DNA from: Phytohabitans houttuyneae
GTDB lineage: Bacteria > Actinomycetota > Actinomycetes > Mycobacteriales > Micromonosporaceae
NCBI RefSeq assembly: GCF_011764425.1
Contig: NZ_BLPF01000001.1
Coordinates: forward strand, 3,649,001-3,713,000
Length of the DNA stretch: 64,000 nucleotides
Direction of reading: 5' to 3'
The notes under the pieces were generated by a model. The model ran no database searches. It saw only the letters and a list, made by a program, of their open reading frames with translations, and was not told where the DNA came from. Shown one piece after another: positions 48,864 through 59,141 of this stretch. Position 1 is the stretch's first letter; each line of letters begins with the position of its first letter. Both the position numbers and the translations under genes were made by a program.

Positions 48864-49327
48864 AGCGCCTTCATGTGGTCGAAGGGCTCGCTGCACGCCC
48901 GGCACCGCCACAGCGCCTTGCACGCGGTGGAGCCGAAGCGGCTCAGCTGCTCGGTGTCCGGCGAGCCGCAGCGCGGGCAGCGCACGCTCAGCGTGAGCGC
49001 GACCGGGCCGGTGCGGTGCGGCGGCGCGATCTGCGCGGCGGCCAGCTTGGCCCGGCCGGACTCGCTGATCCAGTCGGTGGTCCACGGCGGGCCGAACACG
49101 GTGCGCACCTCCGCGTCCGGGTGACCGGCCTCGGTCAGCGCGGCGCGGATGTCCTCGCGGATGACGTCCATGGCGGGGCAGCCGGTGTACGTCGGCGTGA
49201 TCGTCACGGTCACGTGGCCGCTGCCGGCGTCGACGCTGACGTCCCGCAGGATGCCCAGCTCCTCGATCGTGACCACCCGCAGCTCGGGGTCGACGACGCC
49301 CGCGGCCGCTTCGCGCGCGGTCACCAT
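48860..49327 (-). CDS. paaD: Phenylacetate degradation protein PaaD
   Basis: A 155-residue protein. The N-terminal MIP18/DUF59-type domain (VVDPELRVVTIEELGILRDV, TPTYTGCPAMDVIREDI) is linked to iron-sulfur assembly, and a C-terminal zinc ribbon has CPRCGSPDTEQLS and CRAC. It is needed for maturation of the epoxidase. It overlaps paaC by 7 bases if ATG 49327 is used, or by 4 from GTG 49324. Confidence 0.9.
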   Translation of the reverse strand: MVTAREAAAGVVDPELRVVTIEELGILRDVSVDAGSGHVTVTITPTYTGCPAMDVIREDIRAALTEAGHPDAEVRTVFGPPWTTDWISESGRAKLAAAQIAPPHRTGPVALTLSVRCPRCGSPDTEQLSRFGSTACKALWRCRACSEPFDHMKAL

Positions 49328-50016
49328 TTCGCACCCGGATGCGCGCGGTGCAGCACCTGCATCTCGGCCAGCAGGTACGACAGGTGCTCGGTGTGCACGC
49401 CGTCGCGCCCGCCACCGGGCGCCCAGCGGTCGGCCGGCCGGTCCAGCGTCGCCTCGGCGAGCACCGGCTCCACAGTGGACAGCCACTCGTCCCGGCTCAC
49501 GTCGCCGCTGGTCAGCTCGTGCGTGTACGGCCACAACGCGTCGACCGCCTCCTGCATCCGCCGGTGCGACTCCTCGGTGCCGTCGCCCAGCCGGATCGTC
49601 CACTGTGCACTGTGGTCGAGGTGGTACGCGGACTCCTTGCGCGCCTTTGCCGCAATCGCCGCCAGCCGCTCGTCGTCGCCACCGGCCAGCTTCGTGTAGA
49701 GCGGCAGCTGGTAGGCGGAGAGGAAGAGCAGCTTGCCGATCGTGACCGCGAAGTCGCCGTTGGGCAGCTCGACCAGCTGGCAGTTGCGAAACTCCCGGTC
49801 GTCGCGCAGGTACGCCAGCGCGTCCTCGTCGCGCCCCCGCCCCTCGGCCTCACCGGCGTACGTGAGCAGCAGCCGCGCGGCGCCGAGCTGGTCCAGGGCG
49901 ATGTTGGCGAGGGCGACGTCCTCCTCCATCTCCGGAGAGCTGGCGTGCCACTCGGCGAGGCGCTGCGCCGCGATGAGCGCGTCGTCGCCGAGGGCGAGCA
50001 GGCGGTCGACGTTCAT
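49321..50016 (-). CDS. paaC: Phenylacetyl-CoA epoxidase structural subunit PaaC
   Basis: A 231-residue ferritin-like subunit that pairs with PaaA but lacks a full diiron site. Typical stretches: ALGDDALIAAQRLAEWHASS, DVALANIALDQLGAARLLL and KESAYHLDHSAQWTIRLGDG. ATG 50016 overlaps the paaB stop by 4 bases. Confidence 0.92.
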   Translation of the reverse strand: MNVDRLLALGDDALIAAQRLAEWHASSPEMEEDVALANIALDQLGAARLLLTYAGEAEGRGRDEDALAYLRDDREFRNCQLVELPNGDFAVTIGKLLFLSAYQLPLYTKLAGGDDERLAAIAAKARKESAYHLDHSAQWTIRLGDGTEESHRRMQEAVDALWPYTHELTSGDVSRDEWLSTVEPVLAEATLDRPADRWAPGGGRDGVHTEHLSYLLAEMQVLHRAHPGAKW

Positions 50017-50300
50017 AGATGCTGGGTCCCCTCGGGGACGTCGTAAAAGGTCGGGTGGCGGTACACCTTGTCGGCGGCCGGGTCGAAGAACGCGTCCTTC
50101 TCGTCCGGGCTCGACGCGGTGATCTCGGTCGCCGGCACGACCCAGATCGAGACGCCCTCCTGGCGCCGCGTGTAGAGGTCGCGGGCGTTGCGAAGGGCCA
50201 TCGCGGCGTCCGGAGCGTGCAGGCTGCCGACGTGCCCGTGCGACAGCCCTCGACGCGGGCGGATGAAGACCTCCCACAGCGGCCAGTCGTCGTTTGCCAT
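50013..50300 (-). CDS. paaB: Phenylacetyl-CoA epoxidase subunit PaaB
   Basis: A 95-residue small subunit with the family start WPLWEVFIRPRRGLSHGHVG followed by LHAPDAAMALRNARDLYTRR. It bridges PaaAC dimers in the complex. ATG 50300 overlaps the paaA TGA (ATGA). Confidence 0.94.
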   Translation of the reverse strand: MANDDWPLWEVFIRPRRGLSHGHVGSLHAPDAAMALRNARDLYTRRQEGVSIWVVPATEITASSPDEKDAFFDPAADKVYRHPTFYDVPEGTQHL

Positions 50301-51313
50301 CAGGCCGCCGCCTTCTTCTTGGCGTAGGCGGCCGCCGCCTCGCGCACCCACGCACCCTCGTCGTGGGCCCGGCGGCGGTGGGCCATCCGCTGGCGGTTGC
50401 ACGGCCCGTCGCCCTTGATCACGCGCATGAGCTCGTCGTAGTCGGGCTGGGTGTAGTCGTGGGCCTGGCGCTGCTCGTTCCACCGCAGGTCGGGGTCGGG
50501 CAGCGTCAGCCCCAGCACGCCGGCCTGCTGCACGCACATGTCCACGAAGCGCTGGCGCAGGTCGTCGTTGGAGAACCGCTTGATCTTCCAGGCCATCGAC
50601 TGCGCGGAGTGGGTCGAGTCGGCGTCCGGCGGGCCGAACATGGCCAGTGACGGGTACCACCACCGGTCGACCGCGTCCTGCGCCATCGCGTGCTGTCCCT
50701 CGGTGCCGTGCGAGAGCGTGTGCAGGATCTCGAAGCCCTGCCGCTGGTGGAAGGACTCCTCCTTGCAGATCCGGATCATCGCCCGCGCGTACGGCCCGTA
50801 CGAGCAGCGGCACAGCGGCACCTGGTTGACGATCGCGGCGCCGTCGACCAGCCAGCCGATCGCGCCGACGTCGGCCCAGGTGAGCGTGGGGTAGTTGAAG
50901 ATCGAGCTGTACTTCTGCCGGCCAGCCAGCAGCAGATCCACAAGCTCGTCGCGGCTGATCCCGAGCGTCTCGGCGGCGGCGTAGAGGTAGAGCCCGTGGC
51001 CCGCCTCGTCCTGCACCTTGGCGAGCAGGATCGCCTTGCGCTTGAGCGAGGGTGCCCGGCTGATCCAGTTGCCCTCCGGCTGCATGCCGATGATCTCGGA
51101 ATGGGCGTGCTGGGCGATCTGCCTGATAAGCGTCTTGCGGTACGAATCCGGCATCCAGTCGCGCGGCTCGATCTTCTGATCCGCCTGGATCACCGCATCG
51201 AAGTACGCCGCCTCGCCGCTGGCCGCCCCGGTGTTACGGGCCGCCGCCTCGCGGAGGGCGGCCTCGGCTGCCTCAACCTCGCCCAGGAGGTCCGGGATGT
51301 CGTTGCCGTACAC
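50300..51313 (-). CDS. paaA: Phenylacetyl-CoA epoxidase catalytic subunit
   Basis: About 337 residues; the diiron oxygenase subunit that epoxidises phenylacetyl-CoA to the ring 1,2-epoxide. Iron-ligand helices include [13 protein letters not shown] and [13 protein letters not shown]. The block RIEPRDWMP-like [20 protein letters not shown] begins the conserved region. The start is uncertain. GTG 51313 is preferred: the 30 codons before it include two TTA codons and AT-rich DNA unlike the gene, and look like promoter. However, GGGAG directly adjoins that GTG with no spacing, and ATG 51403 remains possible. Confidence 0.9.
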   Translation of the reverse strand: MYGNDIPDLLGEVEAAEAALREAAARNTGAASGEAAYFDAVIQADQKIEPRDWMPDSYRKTLIRQIAQHAHSEIIGMQPEGNWISRAPSLKRKAILLAKVQDEAGHGLYLYAAAETLGISRDELVDLLLAGRQKYSSIFNYPTLTWADVGAIGWLVDGAAIVNQVPLCRCSYGPYARAMIRICKEESFHQRQGFEILHTLSHGTEGQHAMAQDAVDRWWYPSLAMFGPPDADSTHSAQSMAWKIKRFSNDDLRQRFVDMCVQQAGVLGLTLPDPDLRWNEQRQAHDYTQPDYDELMRVIKGDGPCNRQRMAHRRRAHDEGAWVREAAAAYAKKKAAA

Positions 51314-51582
51314 CTCCCGAGTGTTACATCTTACGGACGGCTTGGCCAGCTTGTGTAATAGATCGGCGCGGAACGTAACTGTAGCGTCACCTAAAGTATC
51401 CATTGTGGAGTGACCCGCGTCACGGACGCATCACCAATATCACCATCAATTGGGCTATAGAACCGTAAAACAGTGCCAGCCAGGGAGAATCCACAGCTTC
51501 CAGCCCCTGTCGCATGCGGTTTCGAGCCGTAGACTCCTCACGGTCACTCCCCCTCGGCACTGACCCCCTGGACAAGCCCCTC

Positions 51583-52512
51583 ATGCGTTTTCGCGCGACG
51601 GTGCTCGTGATCGCCGCTGTCGTCATCGGCGCCGGAGCCCTCTTCGCCGTCCCCGCCGTCATCGGACGGCTGGGTGACGACCCCACGACACCGGCGGCCG
51701 GCGGCGCCGGTGCGGGTGGCGCTGTCCCCTCCCGGTCGGCCACACTGCCGCAGTCCTCTTCACCGTCCGCGTCGCCGGAGGATTCCGTGCCCACGCTCGC
51801 CGCCGGACCGGTCGAGTACACCGTCGACGGGTTCGCCGCATGGGCGCTGCTCGACCGCGGGACGGGCAGGATCGCCGGCTCGGACAACCTCAGCGAGACC
51901 AGCTCCACCGAGTCGATGATCAAGGTCTGGCTGGTCTCCGACTACCTGCGCCGCAACCCCGAGCCCTCGGCGCAGCGGCTGGCGCAGGCGAGCACCGCGA
52001 TCCGCGACAGCGACGACGACGCGGCACAGTCGCTGTACCTGGACGGCGGCGGCGACGAGGTGGTCCAGCGGATGATCTCGATGTGCGGGCTGACCGACAC
52101 GAGCGTCGCCCGGCCCGGCTGGTGGAGCTACACGCAGATGTCCCCGCGCGACGCCGTGCGGCTCGGCGAGTGCGTCAAAAACGGCACCGCCGCCGGCCCG
52201 ACGTGGACCGCGTGGGTGCTGAAGGAGATGACGCTGGTCCGCGGCACGACCGCCGACAAGGACCAGCACGAGACCTCGGGCGGCGGCCGGTGGGGCATCA
52301 TCGACGGCCTCCCCGACGAGATCGTCGCGCAGGGTGTCGGGATCAAAAACGGCTGGACGTCGATCTGGGCCGACGGCAACTGGCACGTCAACTGCCTTGC
52401 CGTGGCAGACGACTGGGTGCTCGCGGTGATGCTCCGCTACCCCGCCGAGCACGGCCTCGACTACGGCGCAAACGTCTGTCGCACCATCACCGAGCAGCTC
52501 GTCCGGAGGTAG
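51583..52512 (+). CDS. Exported beta-lactamase-fold protein, first of a tandem pair
   Basis: A 309-residue protein. One N-terminal hydrophobic segment (TVLVIAAVVIGAGALFAV) serves as signal or anchor, followed by a Ser/Pro/Ala linker. The domain has the serine beta-lactamase/PBP motifs in degenerate form: SMIK (S111, K114, SxxK), SDD at 143-145 in place of SDN, and IKNGW in place of KTG. It may be a serine hydrolase or a peptidoglycan-binding relative. ATG 51583 gives almost the same length as the paralogue beside it; ATG 51514 is an alternative. The stop is 4 bases before the next gene, so the pair is an operon. Confidence 0.7.
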   Translation: MRFRATVLVIAAVVIGAGALFAVPAVIGRLGDDPTTPAAGGAGAGGAVPSRSATLPQSSSPSASPEDSVPTLAAGPVEYTVDGFAAWALLDRGTGRIAGSDNLSETSSTESMIKVWLVSDYLRRNPEPSAQRLAQASTAIRDSDDDAAQSLYLDGGGDEVVQRMISMCGLTDTSVARPGWWSYTQMSPRDAVRLGECVKNGTAAGPTWTAWVLKEMTLVRGTTADKDQHETSGGGRWGIIDGLPDEIVAQGVGIKNGWTSIWADGNWHVNCLAVADDWVLAVMLRYPAEHGLDYGANVCRTITEQLVRR

Positions 52513-52516
52513 TCGA

Positions 52517-54305
<1,789 letters not shown>

Positions 54306-54312
54306 TCACGAA

Positions 54313-55584
54313 TCAGGCGGATGCCGCAGAAGTGGCCCACGCCGCACGCGCGCCACGCTCCCGCCGCCCCTTCCGCTCCCTGGTCACCGCCCTGGTCACG
54401 GGCACCGCCACAAGCGCGACCACGAGCAGCCCGGCCAGGCCGCACCCGGCGATCAGCGGCCGCGGCGCGAAGCTCTCCAGCAGCAGGCCACCGGCCAGGT
54501 ACCCGATCATGCCGGCGCCCTGGATCGCCGCACCCTGCGCCGCGAACGCCCGCCCGCGCGCCTCGGCCGGCACCCGGCGGGCCATGACCATCGCGAGGAA
54601 GACGTTGAGGCCGCCGTTGAGCACGCCGCCGGCGAGCCAGAGTGGCACGAGCCAGCCGATCGCCGGCACCGCGGCGCCCGCCAGCACCGCCGCGCAGCAG
54701 AGCCCGAGCATCAGCACGAGCCCGTTGACCAGCGCTCCGTCGTCCGCGGCCCGCCGCGCGGGGCGGGTCAGCAGCCAGGCCCCGGCCAGCATGCCGGCCA
54801 TCCAGGTCGCCTCCACCAGGCCGAACGCGGTGGTCGAGCCGTCCAGCGTCTCCCGCACGAAGAAGATCTGCACGACGCTCACCGCGCCGACCCCGGCCAC
54901 CGTCGCGGCGACGGCCGCGGTCACCGCCAGCACCATCGGATCCTGGCGCAGCCGCCATGCGGCGCGCGCTTCGCCGGCCGCTGCCGGCTTTGCGTTGCTT
55001 GCAGCATTTCTTCTGGTACGCACGAGAAGCCCCGCCGCGACGAGAGCGAGATAGCTCGCACCGTCGATGAGCAGCGGCACCGTGGTCCCGAACGCCCCGA
55101 CCAGCAGCCCGGCGAGCGCGGGTCCGACCAGCACGCCCACCGCCCCGGCCGTCTGGTTTACCGCCATGGCGCGGGGCAGGTCGTCCCGCCGCACCATCTC
55201 GGGCAGCAGCGCGGCGAGCGTCGGCTGGGTCACCGCGAGGCCGCAGGCGAGGAGGGCCACAAGCGCGATGACCAGGGTGGTGCCGTCCGCGTAGGCGAGC
55301 GCGACGCAGATCGCCGCCTGCGCCGCGCCCGCAAAGACGAGCAGCGTACGGCTGTCGACCCGGTCGGCGAGGCGGCCGGTGAGCGGGGCGAGCAGGACAA
55401 GCGGCAGGACCGCGGCGAGCATCAGCCCGGACACGGCCAACCCGCCCGCACCCGCGGACTGGAGGGCCAGCGCGAGGGCGGTGGCGGCGAGGAAGTCACC
55501 GCAGGTCGAGATCCCGCGCGCCGCCGCCGCGAGGTAGACGTCACCCCAACGCGAACGCGCCTGCTCCGCAGATGTGAAAGACAT
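54313..55584 (-). CDS. MFS transporter (drug/metabolite efflux type)
   Basis: A 423-residue membrane protein with about 12 helices. Typical MFS traits: GRLADRVDSRTLLVFAG after helix 2 (motif A region) and AMAVNQTAGAVGVLVGPALAGL in helices 4-5. ATG 55584 is preferred over GTG 55605. It follows the ArsR-type regulator gene on the same strand after 50 bases, and the gap contains a 10-bp inverted repeat, so the regulator probably controls efflux. The substrate is unknown. Confidence 0.82.
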   Translation of the reverse strand: MSFTSAEQARSRWGDVYLAAAARGISTCGDFLAATALALALQSAGAGGLAVSGLMLAAVLPLVLLAPLTGRLADRVDSRTLLVFAGAAQAAICVALAYADGTTLVIALVALLACGLAVTQPTLAALLPEMVRRDDLPRAMAVNQTAGAVGVLVGPALAGLLVGAFGTTVPLLIDGASYLALVAAGLLVRTRRNAASNAKPAAAGEARAAWRLRQDPMVLAVTAAVAATVAGVGAVSVVQIFFVRETLDGSTTAFGLVEATWMAGMLAGAWLLTRPARRAADDGALVNGLVLMLGLCCAAVLAGAAVPAIGWLVPLWLAGGVLNGGLNVFLAMVMARRVPAEARGRAFAAQGAAIQGAGMIGYLAGGLLLESFAPRPLIAGCGLAGLLVVALVAVPVTRAVTRERKGRRERGARAAWATSAASA

Positions 55585-55610
55585 ACTTCGAAAGTAACGC
55601 TTCACATCTG
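55569..55610. promoter_or_regulatory. Inverted repeat spanning the MFS gene start, probable operator
   Basis: CAGATGTGAA at 55569-55578 and its exact complement TTCACATCTG at 55601-55610, with ACTTCGAAAGT near the centre. The dyad covers the MFS start codon and lies just after the regulator gene, so binding would block MFS expression. Confidence 0.5.
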
Positions 55611-55634
55611 CGCGGGCAAGCCCTCAGGTTCGGT

Positions 55635-56216
55635 TCAGTCGAGCGGCACCGCCTTGTACGTGACAGCCACCGTGCGCGCCCCCTCCGGCGGGTCGGCGAT
55701 GCGATGCCGCCGCTTGTACGGCTCGATCAGCCGCATCAGCTCGGCGTTGAAGGACTTCAGCTCGTCGGCGGTGAGCAGCAGCACCGACTCGCTCATCAGC
55801 GCGCCCGACGCCCACTCGGGAGGCTCGTCCGCGATCCTGGCCAGCCACCCGCGGATGCGGTCGACCTCCCGCGACAGGTACGCGTCGACCAGCGCACCCT
55901 CGGCCGCCTGCGTCTCCGGATCGGCCGAGCCGCCGGGGTCCACCTGCCAGGAGTGCACGGTGCTGCGCCAGACCCGCTCCCGCCCGTCACCGCGACTGGG
56001 CGCCTCCTCCACAAGCCCGAACCGCGCGAGGGCACGGAGGTGGTAGCTGGTCGCACTGGGCGAGAGCCCCGCCACCGCCGCCGCCTCGGTCGCGGTCAAC
56101 GCCGCACCACTGGTCCCCAGCTCCTCCATGATCGCCAGCCGCGCCGGGTGCGCGAGGGCCCTCATAACCTGCGGGTCCGTGATCGTTATCCGCTGCTGCT
56201 CAGCCGCGTCACGCAA
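55635..56216 (-). CDS. ArsR-type winged-helix regulator
   Basis: A 193-residue protein. The N-terminal helix-turn-helix resembles ArsR/SmtB domains: MRALAHPARLAIMEELGTSG, TEAAAVAGLSPSATSYHLR and LVEEAPSRGDGRERVWRS. The C-terminal ~100 residues form an extra helical domain with no metal-binding Cys/His cluster, so the ligand is probably organic. The start is taken as TTG 56216, 4 bases after the antitoxin stop. The gene lies upstream of the MFS transporter, its likely target. Confidence 0.78.
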   Translation of the reverse strand: MRDAAEQQRITITDPQVMRALAHPARLAIMEELGTSGAALTATEAAAVAGLSPSATSYHLRALARFGLVEEAPSRGDGRERVWRSTVHSWQVDPGGSADPETQAAEGALVDAYLSREVDRIRGWLARIADEPPEWASGALMSESVLLLTADELKSFNAELMRLIEPYKRRHRIADPPEGARTVAVTYKAVPLD

Positions 56217-56220
56217 CGCG

Positions 56221-56541
56221 TTACGCCACCTTCAGCTGCTCATCGCCGAAATCGGCGATGAGCTTCAGCGTCCCACCGAGGGCGGCGATATAGCGCCCGA
56301 GGACATCCTGCGTCGAGACGGCGCCGGCCTCGATCTGGGACACGCGAGCCACCGAGACGCCCATCCGGGTGGCCACCTGCTCCTGGGTCATGCCGCGTCG
56401 CTTGCGCAGCTCAGCCAGCCGCCAGCCACGGGCCTCGTCGAGCATCTCGCCGACAGAGGCTTCGAAAGCCTCCTGGCCGCCCGCCGTCTCCACAGCTCGC
56501 GACAGATGGTCGGTGTCGCGCCACCGCTTAACGCCGCTCAT
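56221..56541 (-). CDS. XRE-family antitoxin (HigA-like)
   Basis: A 106-residue protein with a Cro/CI helix-turn-helix at about residues 45-75 (RKRRGMTQEQVATRMGVSVARVSQIE). Its start overlaps the end of the toxin gene by 14 bases. The toxin-first order is that of HigBA-type systems. It should neutralise the toxin and repress the pair through its HTH. Confidence 0.82.
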   Translation of the reverse strand: MSGVKRWRDTDHLSRAVETAGGQEAFEASVGEMLDEARGWRLAELRKRRGMTQEQVATRMGVSVARVSQIEAGAVSTQDVLGRYIAALGGTLKLIADFGDEQLKVA

Positions 56542-56911
56542 CCCCGATCTCCCCCTGCCGTTCCTTCAGATAAATCGCGTAGAGCTGCTCCGCCTCCGGT
56601 ATGGCGTCGCGGTACCAACGGTCCCACTTACCGGACTTGTCCCCGGCGACCAGCAGCAACGCCGACCGCCAAGGATCGAACACGAAGAGAATCCTGATCT
56701 CAGCCCGCCCGGCCGAGGGTGGCCGGAGCTCCTTCAAGTTGCTGATCCGCGAAGCGGTGATGCTGTCGACGAGGGGCCTGCCCTCAGCCGGCCCCGTCCT
56801 CTCCAGTACGAGGATTGCCTGGTTGACCAGCCGGTGCGTTTCTCGGTCCGACGCATACAACTCGTCGAGAAATCCCGCCACCTGATCGGTCATCAAGATC
56901 TCCCACTCCAC
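56528..56911 (-). CDS. RelE/HigB-like toxin (Gp49 family)
   Basis: A 127-residue protein starting VEWEILMTDQVAGFLDELYA. The sequences LVDSITASRISNLKELRPPS and RILFVFDPWRSALLLVAGDK are typical of the phage-derived Gp49-like/HigB toxins, ribosome-dependent mRNA endonucleases. GGGAGG upstream fixes the GTG at 56911. The longer frame upstream is not similar to the family. The pair lies between the ArsR regulator and helD. Confidence 0.82.
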   Translation of the reverse strand: MEWEILMTDQVAGFLDELYASDRETHRLVNQAILVLERTGPAEGRPLVDSITASRISNLKELRPPSAGRAEIRILFVFDPWRSALLLVAGDKSGKWDRWYRDAIPEAEQLYAIYLKERQGEIGDERR

Positions 56912-56926
56912 CGCTTCACCTCCCAG

Positions 56927-56944
56927 GTTAAGGATATTGTTAAG
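56927..56944. promoter_or_regulatory. Direct repeat upstream of the toxin gene, probable antitoxin operator
   Basis: Two GTTAAG units 12 bases apart (56927-56932 and 56939-56944) in an AT-rich patch, 15 bases before the toxin start. This is where a HigA-type repressor would bind. Confidence 0.4.
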
Positions 56945-57110
56945 TCCAGGCGACGGCAACCGACGGTTATTCGGTGGTGGGTGATTTGTGCGGAGCGTAA
57001 TCTGGATGGCCGCTTGACGGCCGTGGTGAGCATGCACCGCATCGGGCGTCCCTACGCGCCGGGGTGATCGCCCTGGATACGCGAGCAGTCTCATAGACCA
57101 CTGCTGAAGG

Positions 57111-59114
57111 ATGGCCGTGCCCGCACAAGACCTTGACACCGAACTCAGTGCTGAACAACAACATCTGGCCGCCTCGCGGGCGGCGCTCAACCGGATGCGG
57201 GAGCGGGCCGAAGCGCTCTTCGCGACCGGCGAGCAGGTGGCCGGCGACGCGTACGCGGCCGAGACGCTCGGGCGGACGCTGTCGCGGCGGGTGGCCGAGC
57301 TTGCCGACGACCCCGACACGCCGCTGTTCTTCGGGCGGCTGCGGTTTACCGGCAGCGACCACCACATCGGGCGGCGGCACGTCGTCGACGCGGCGGGTGA
57401 GCCGATGGTGCTGGACTGGCGGGCGCCGATCTCGCGGGCGTTCTACCGGGCCAGCGCCCGCGACCCGCAGGACGTGCACGTGCGGCGGCGTTTCGGGTAC
57501 AGCGGTGGCGTCCTTACCAGCTTCGAAGACGAGCACCTCGACCGCGGCGAGGAGCTGGGCACCGCGAGCCGCATCCTGACCGCGGAGATCGAGCGGCCGC
57601 GCGTGGGGCCGATGCGGGACATCGTCGCCACGATCCAGCCGGAGCAGGACGAGCTGGTCCGCGCGGACCTGGCCGACTCGATCTGCGTACAGGGCGCGCC
57701 GGGCACGGGCAAGACAGCTGTCGGGCTGCACCGGGCGGCCTACCTGCTGTACCTGCACCGCGAGCGGCTGCGCCGCAGCGGCGTGCTGATCGTGGGGCCC
57801 AACCGCGCGTTCCTGTCGTACATCTCGGCCGTCCTGCCCGCCCTCGGCGAGGTCGAGGTGGCGCAGACGACGCTCGAAGACCTCATCGCGCGCGTGCCGG
57901 TACGCGCGAGCGAGCCGGCCGAGGTGGCCGCGCTCAAGCACGACGAGCGGATGGCCGGTGTGCTGCACCGCGCGCTGTGGGGCAACATCCGCAAGCCCGA
58001 CGCGCCGATCGTGGTGTCGGACGGCTCGTACCGCTGGCGGATCGCCGAGGAGCCGCTGCGCCGCGTCGTCGACGAGGCGCGGCGGGAAGGGCTGCCGTAC
58101 GAGACGGGCCGCGAGCGGGTGCGCGCCTGCGTCGTCGGGCTCCTCCAGCGCCAGAGCGAGGCCCGCCGCGGCGACTCGCCGGGCGACGCGTGGCTGCGGA
58201 GGATGGGTCGCGCCAAGCCGGTGACCGACTTCCTTGACGCGGTTTGGCCCGCCGTGACGCCGGAGGCACTCGTGTACGGCCTGCTCTCCGACGCCGAAGC
58301 GCTCGCCCGGGCGGCCGGTGAGGCGCTCACGCCCGAGGAGCAGGCGGCGCTGCTGTGGACGAAGCCCGCCCGCACCCCCAAGGCGACGCGGTGGAGCGCG
58401 GCCGACGCGGTACTCGTGGACGAGGCGTCCGGCCTCATCGAGCGGCCCACCGGCTTCGGCCACGTGGTGCTCGACGAGGCGCAGGACCTGTCGGCCATGC
58501 AGTGCCGCGCGATAGCCCGCCGCAGCGAGCACGGCTCGATCACACTCCTCGGCGACCTCGCGCAGGGCACCGCGCCGTGGGCGGCCACCGACTGGCGGGA
58601 GTCGCTGCGCCACCTCGGCAAGCCGGAGGCTCCCGTGGTGCCGCTCACGATCGGCTTCCGGGTGCCCGAGGTGGTCGTCACCCTCGCCAACCGGCTGCTG
58701 CCCGCGCTGGCGGTGGATGTACCGGAGGCGCGGTCTTTGCGGCATGACGGGGAGCTGAGGGTTCGCGCGGCGGACGACCTCGATGCCACGACGGTGGGTG
58801 AGGTGCGGGCGGCGCTCGGGCACGAGGGGTCGGTCGCGGTGATCGCGGCGGACGTGGCCGCGGACCGGCTGCGCGCGGCGCTGGCCGCGGCGGGTGTCGA
58901 GGCGGCCGGCCTGGACGACCAGGCGGCGCGGGTCACGGTGGTGCCGGCGAGCCTGGCCAAGGGCCTGGAGTACGACCACGTCGTGGTGGTCGAGCCGGCG
59001 CAGATCGTGGCAGCCGAGCCGCGCGGGCTGCACCGCCTCTACGTGGTGCTCACCCGGGCCGTCTCCCGCTTGTCGGTGGTCCACGCCGAGCCACTACCGG
59101 CCGCTCTTGTGTAA
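57111..59114 (+). CDS. HelD-family RNA polymerase-recycling ATPase
   Basis: A 667-residue UvrD/Rep-like superfamily 1 protein. The N-terminal ~60 residues are a coiled coil (LSAEQQHLAASRAALNRMRE) that in HelD enters the RNA polymerase secondary channel. Walker A is GAPGTGKTAVGLHR (from G195) and Walker B is LDEAQDLSAMQ (DEAQD from 455). Motif VI-like LYVVLTRAVSRLSVVH is near the C-terminus. HelD proteins strip stalled polymerase from DNA using ATP, and some actinobacterial members (HelR) give rifamycin tolerance. I did not find the rifamycin-associated element upstream, so HelR function is unproven. GAAGG adjoins the ATG. Confidence 0.82.
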   Translation: MAVPAQDLDTELSAEQQHLAASRAALNRMRERAEALFATGEQVAGDAYAAETLGRTLSRRVAELADDPDTPLFFGRLRFTGSDHHIGRRHVVDAAGEPMVLDWRAPISRAFYRASARDPQDVHVRRRFGYSGGVLTSFEDEHLDRGEELGTASRILTAEIERPRVGPMRDIVATIQPEQDELVRADLADSICVQGAPGTGKTAVGLHRAAYLLYLHRERLRRSGVLIVGPNRAFLSYISAVLPALGEVEVAQTTLEDLIARVPVRASEPAEVAALKHDERMAGVLHRALWGNIRKPDAPIVVSDGSYRWRIAEEPLRRVVDEARREGLPYETGRERVRACVVGLLQRQSEARRGDSPGDAWLRRMGRAKPVTDFLDAVWPAVTPEALVYGLLSDAEALARAAGEALTPEEQAALLWTKPARTPKATRWSAADAVLVDEASGLIERPTGFGHVVLDEAQDLSAMQCRAIARRSEHGSITLLGDLAQGTAPWAATDWRESLRHLGKPEAPVVPLTIGFRVPEVVVTLANRLLPALAVDVPEARSLRHDGELRVRAADDLDATTVGEVRAALGHEGSVAVIAADVAADRLRAALAAAGVEAAGLDDQAARVTVVPASLAKGLEYDHVVVVEPAQIVAAEPRGLHRLYVVLTRAVSRLSVVHAEPLPAALV

Positions 59115-59141
59115 GAGCTCTTGCAGTGTAATTGTGTAATC

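Noticed and set aside
57000-57110. Rifamycin-associated element upstream of the HelD-type gene
   Set aside because: I looked for the inverted-repeat element that marks HelR genes and found nothing similar, so the HelR name was not used.
56967-59084. Minus-strand frame (705 codons) opposite helD
   Set aside because: Shadow of the helicase gene, with no recognisable motif.
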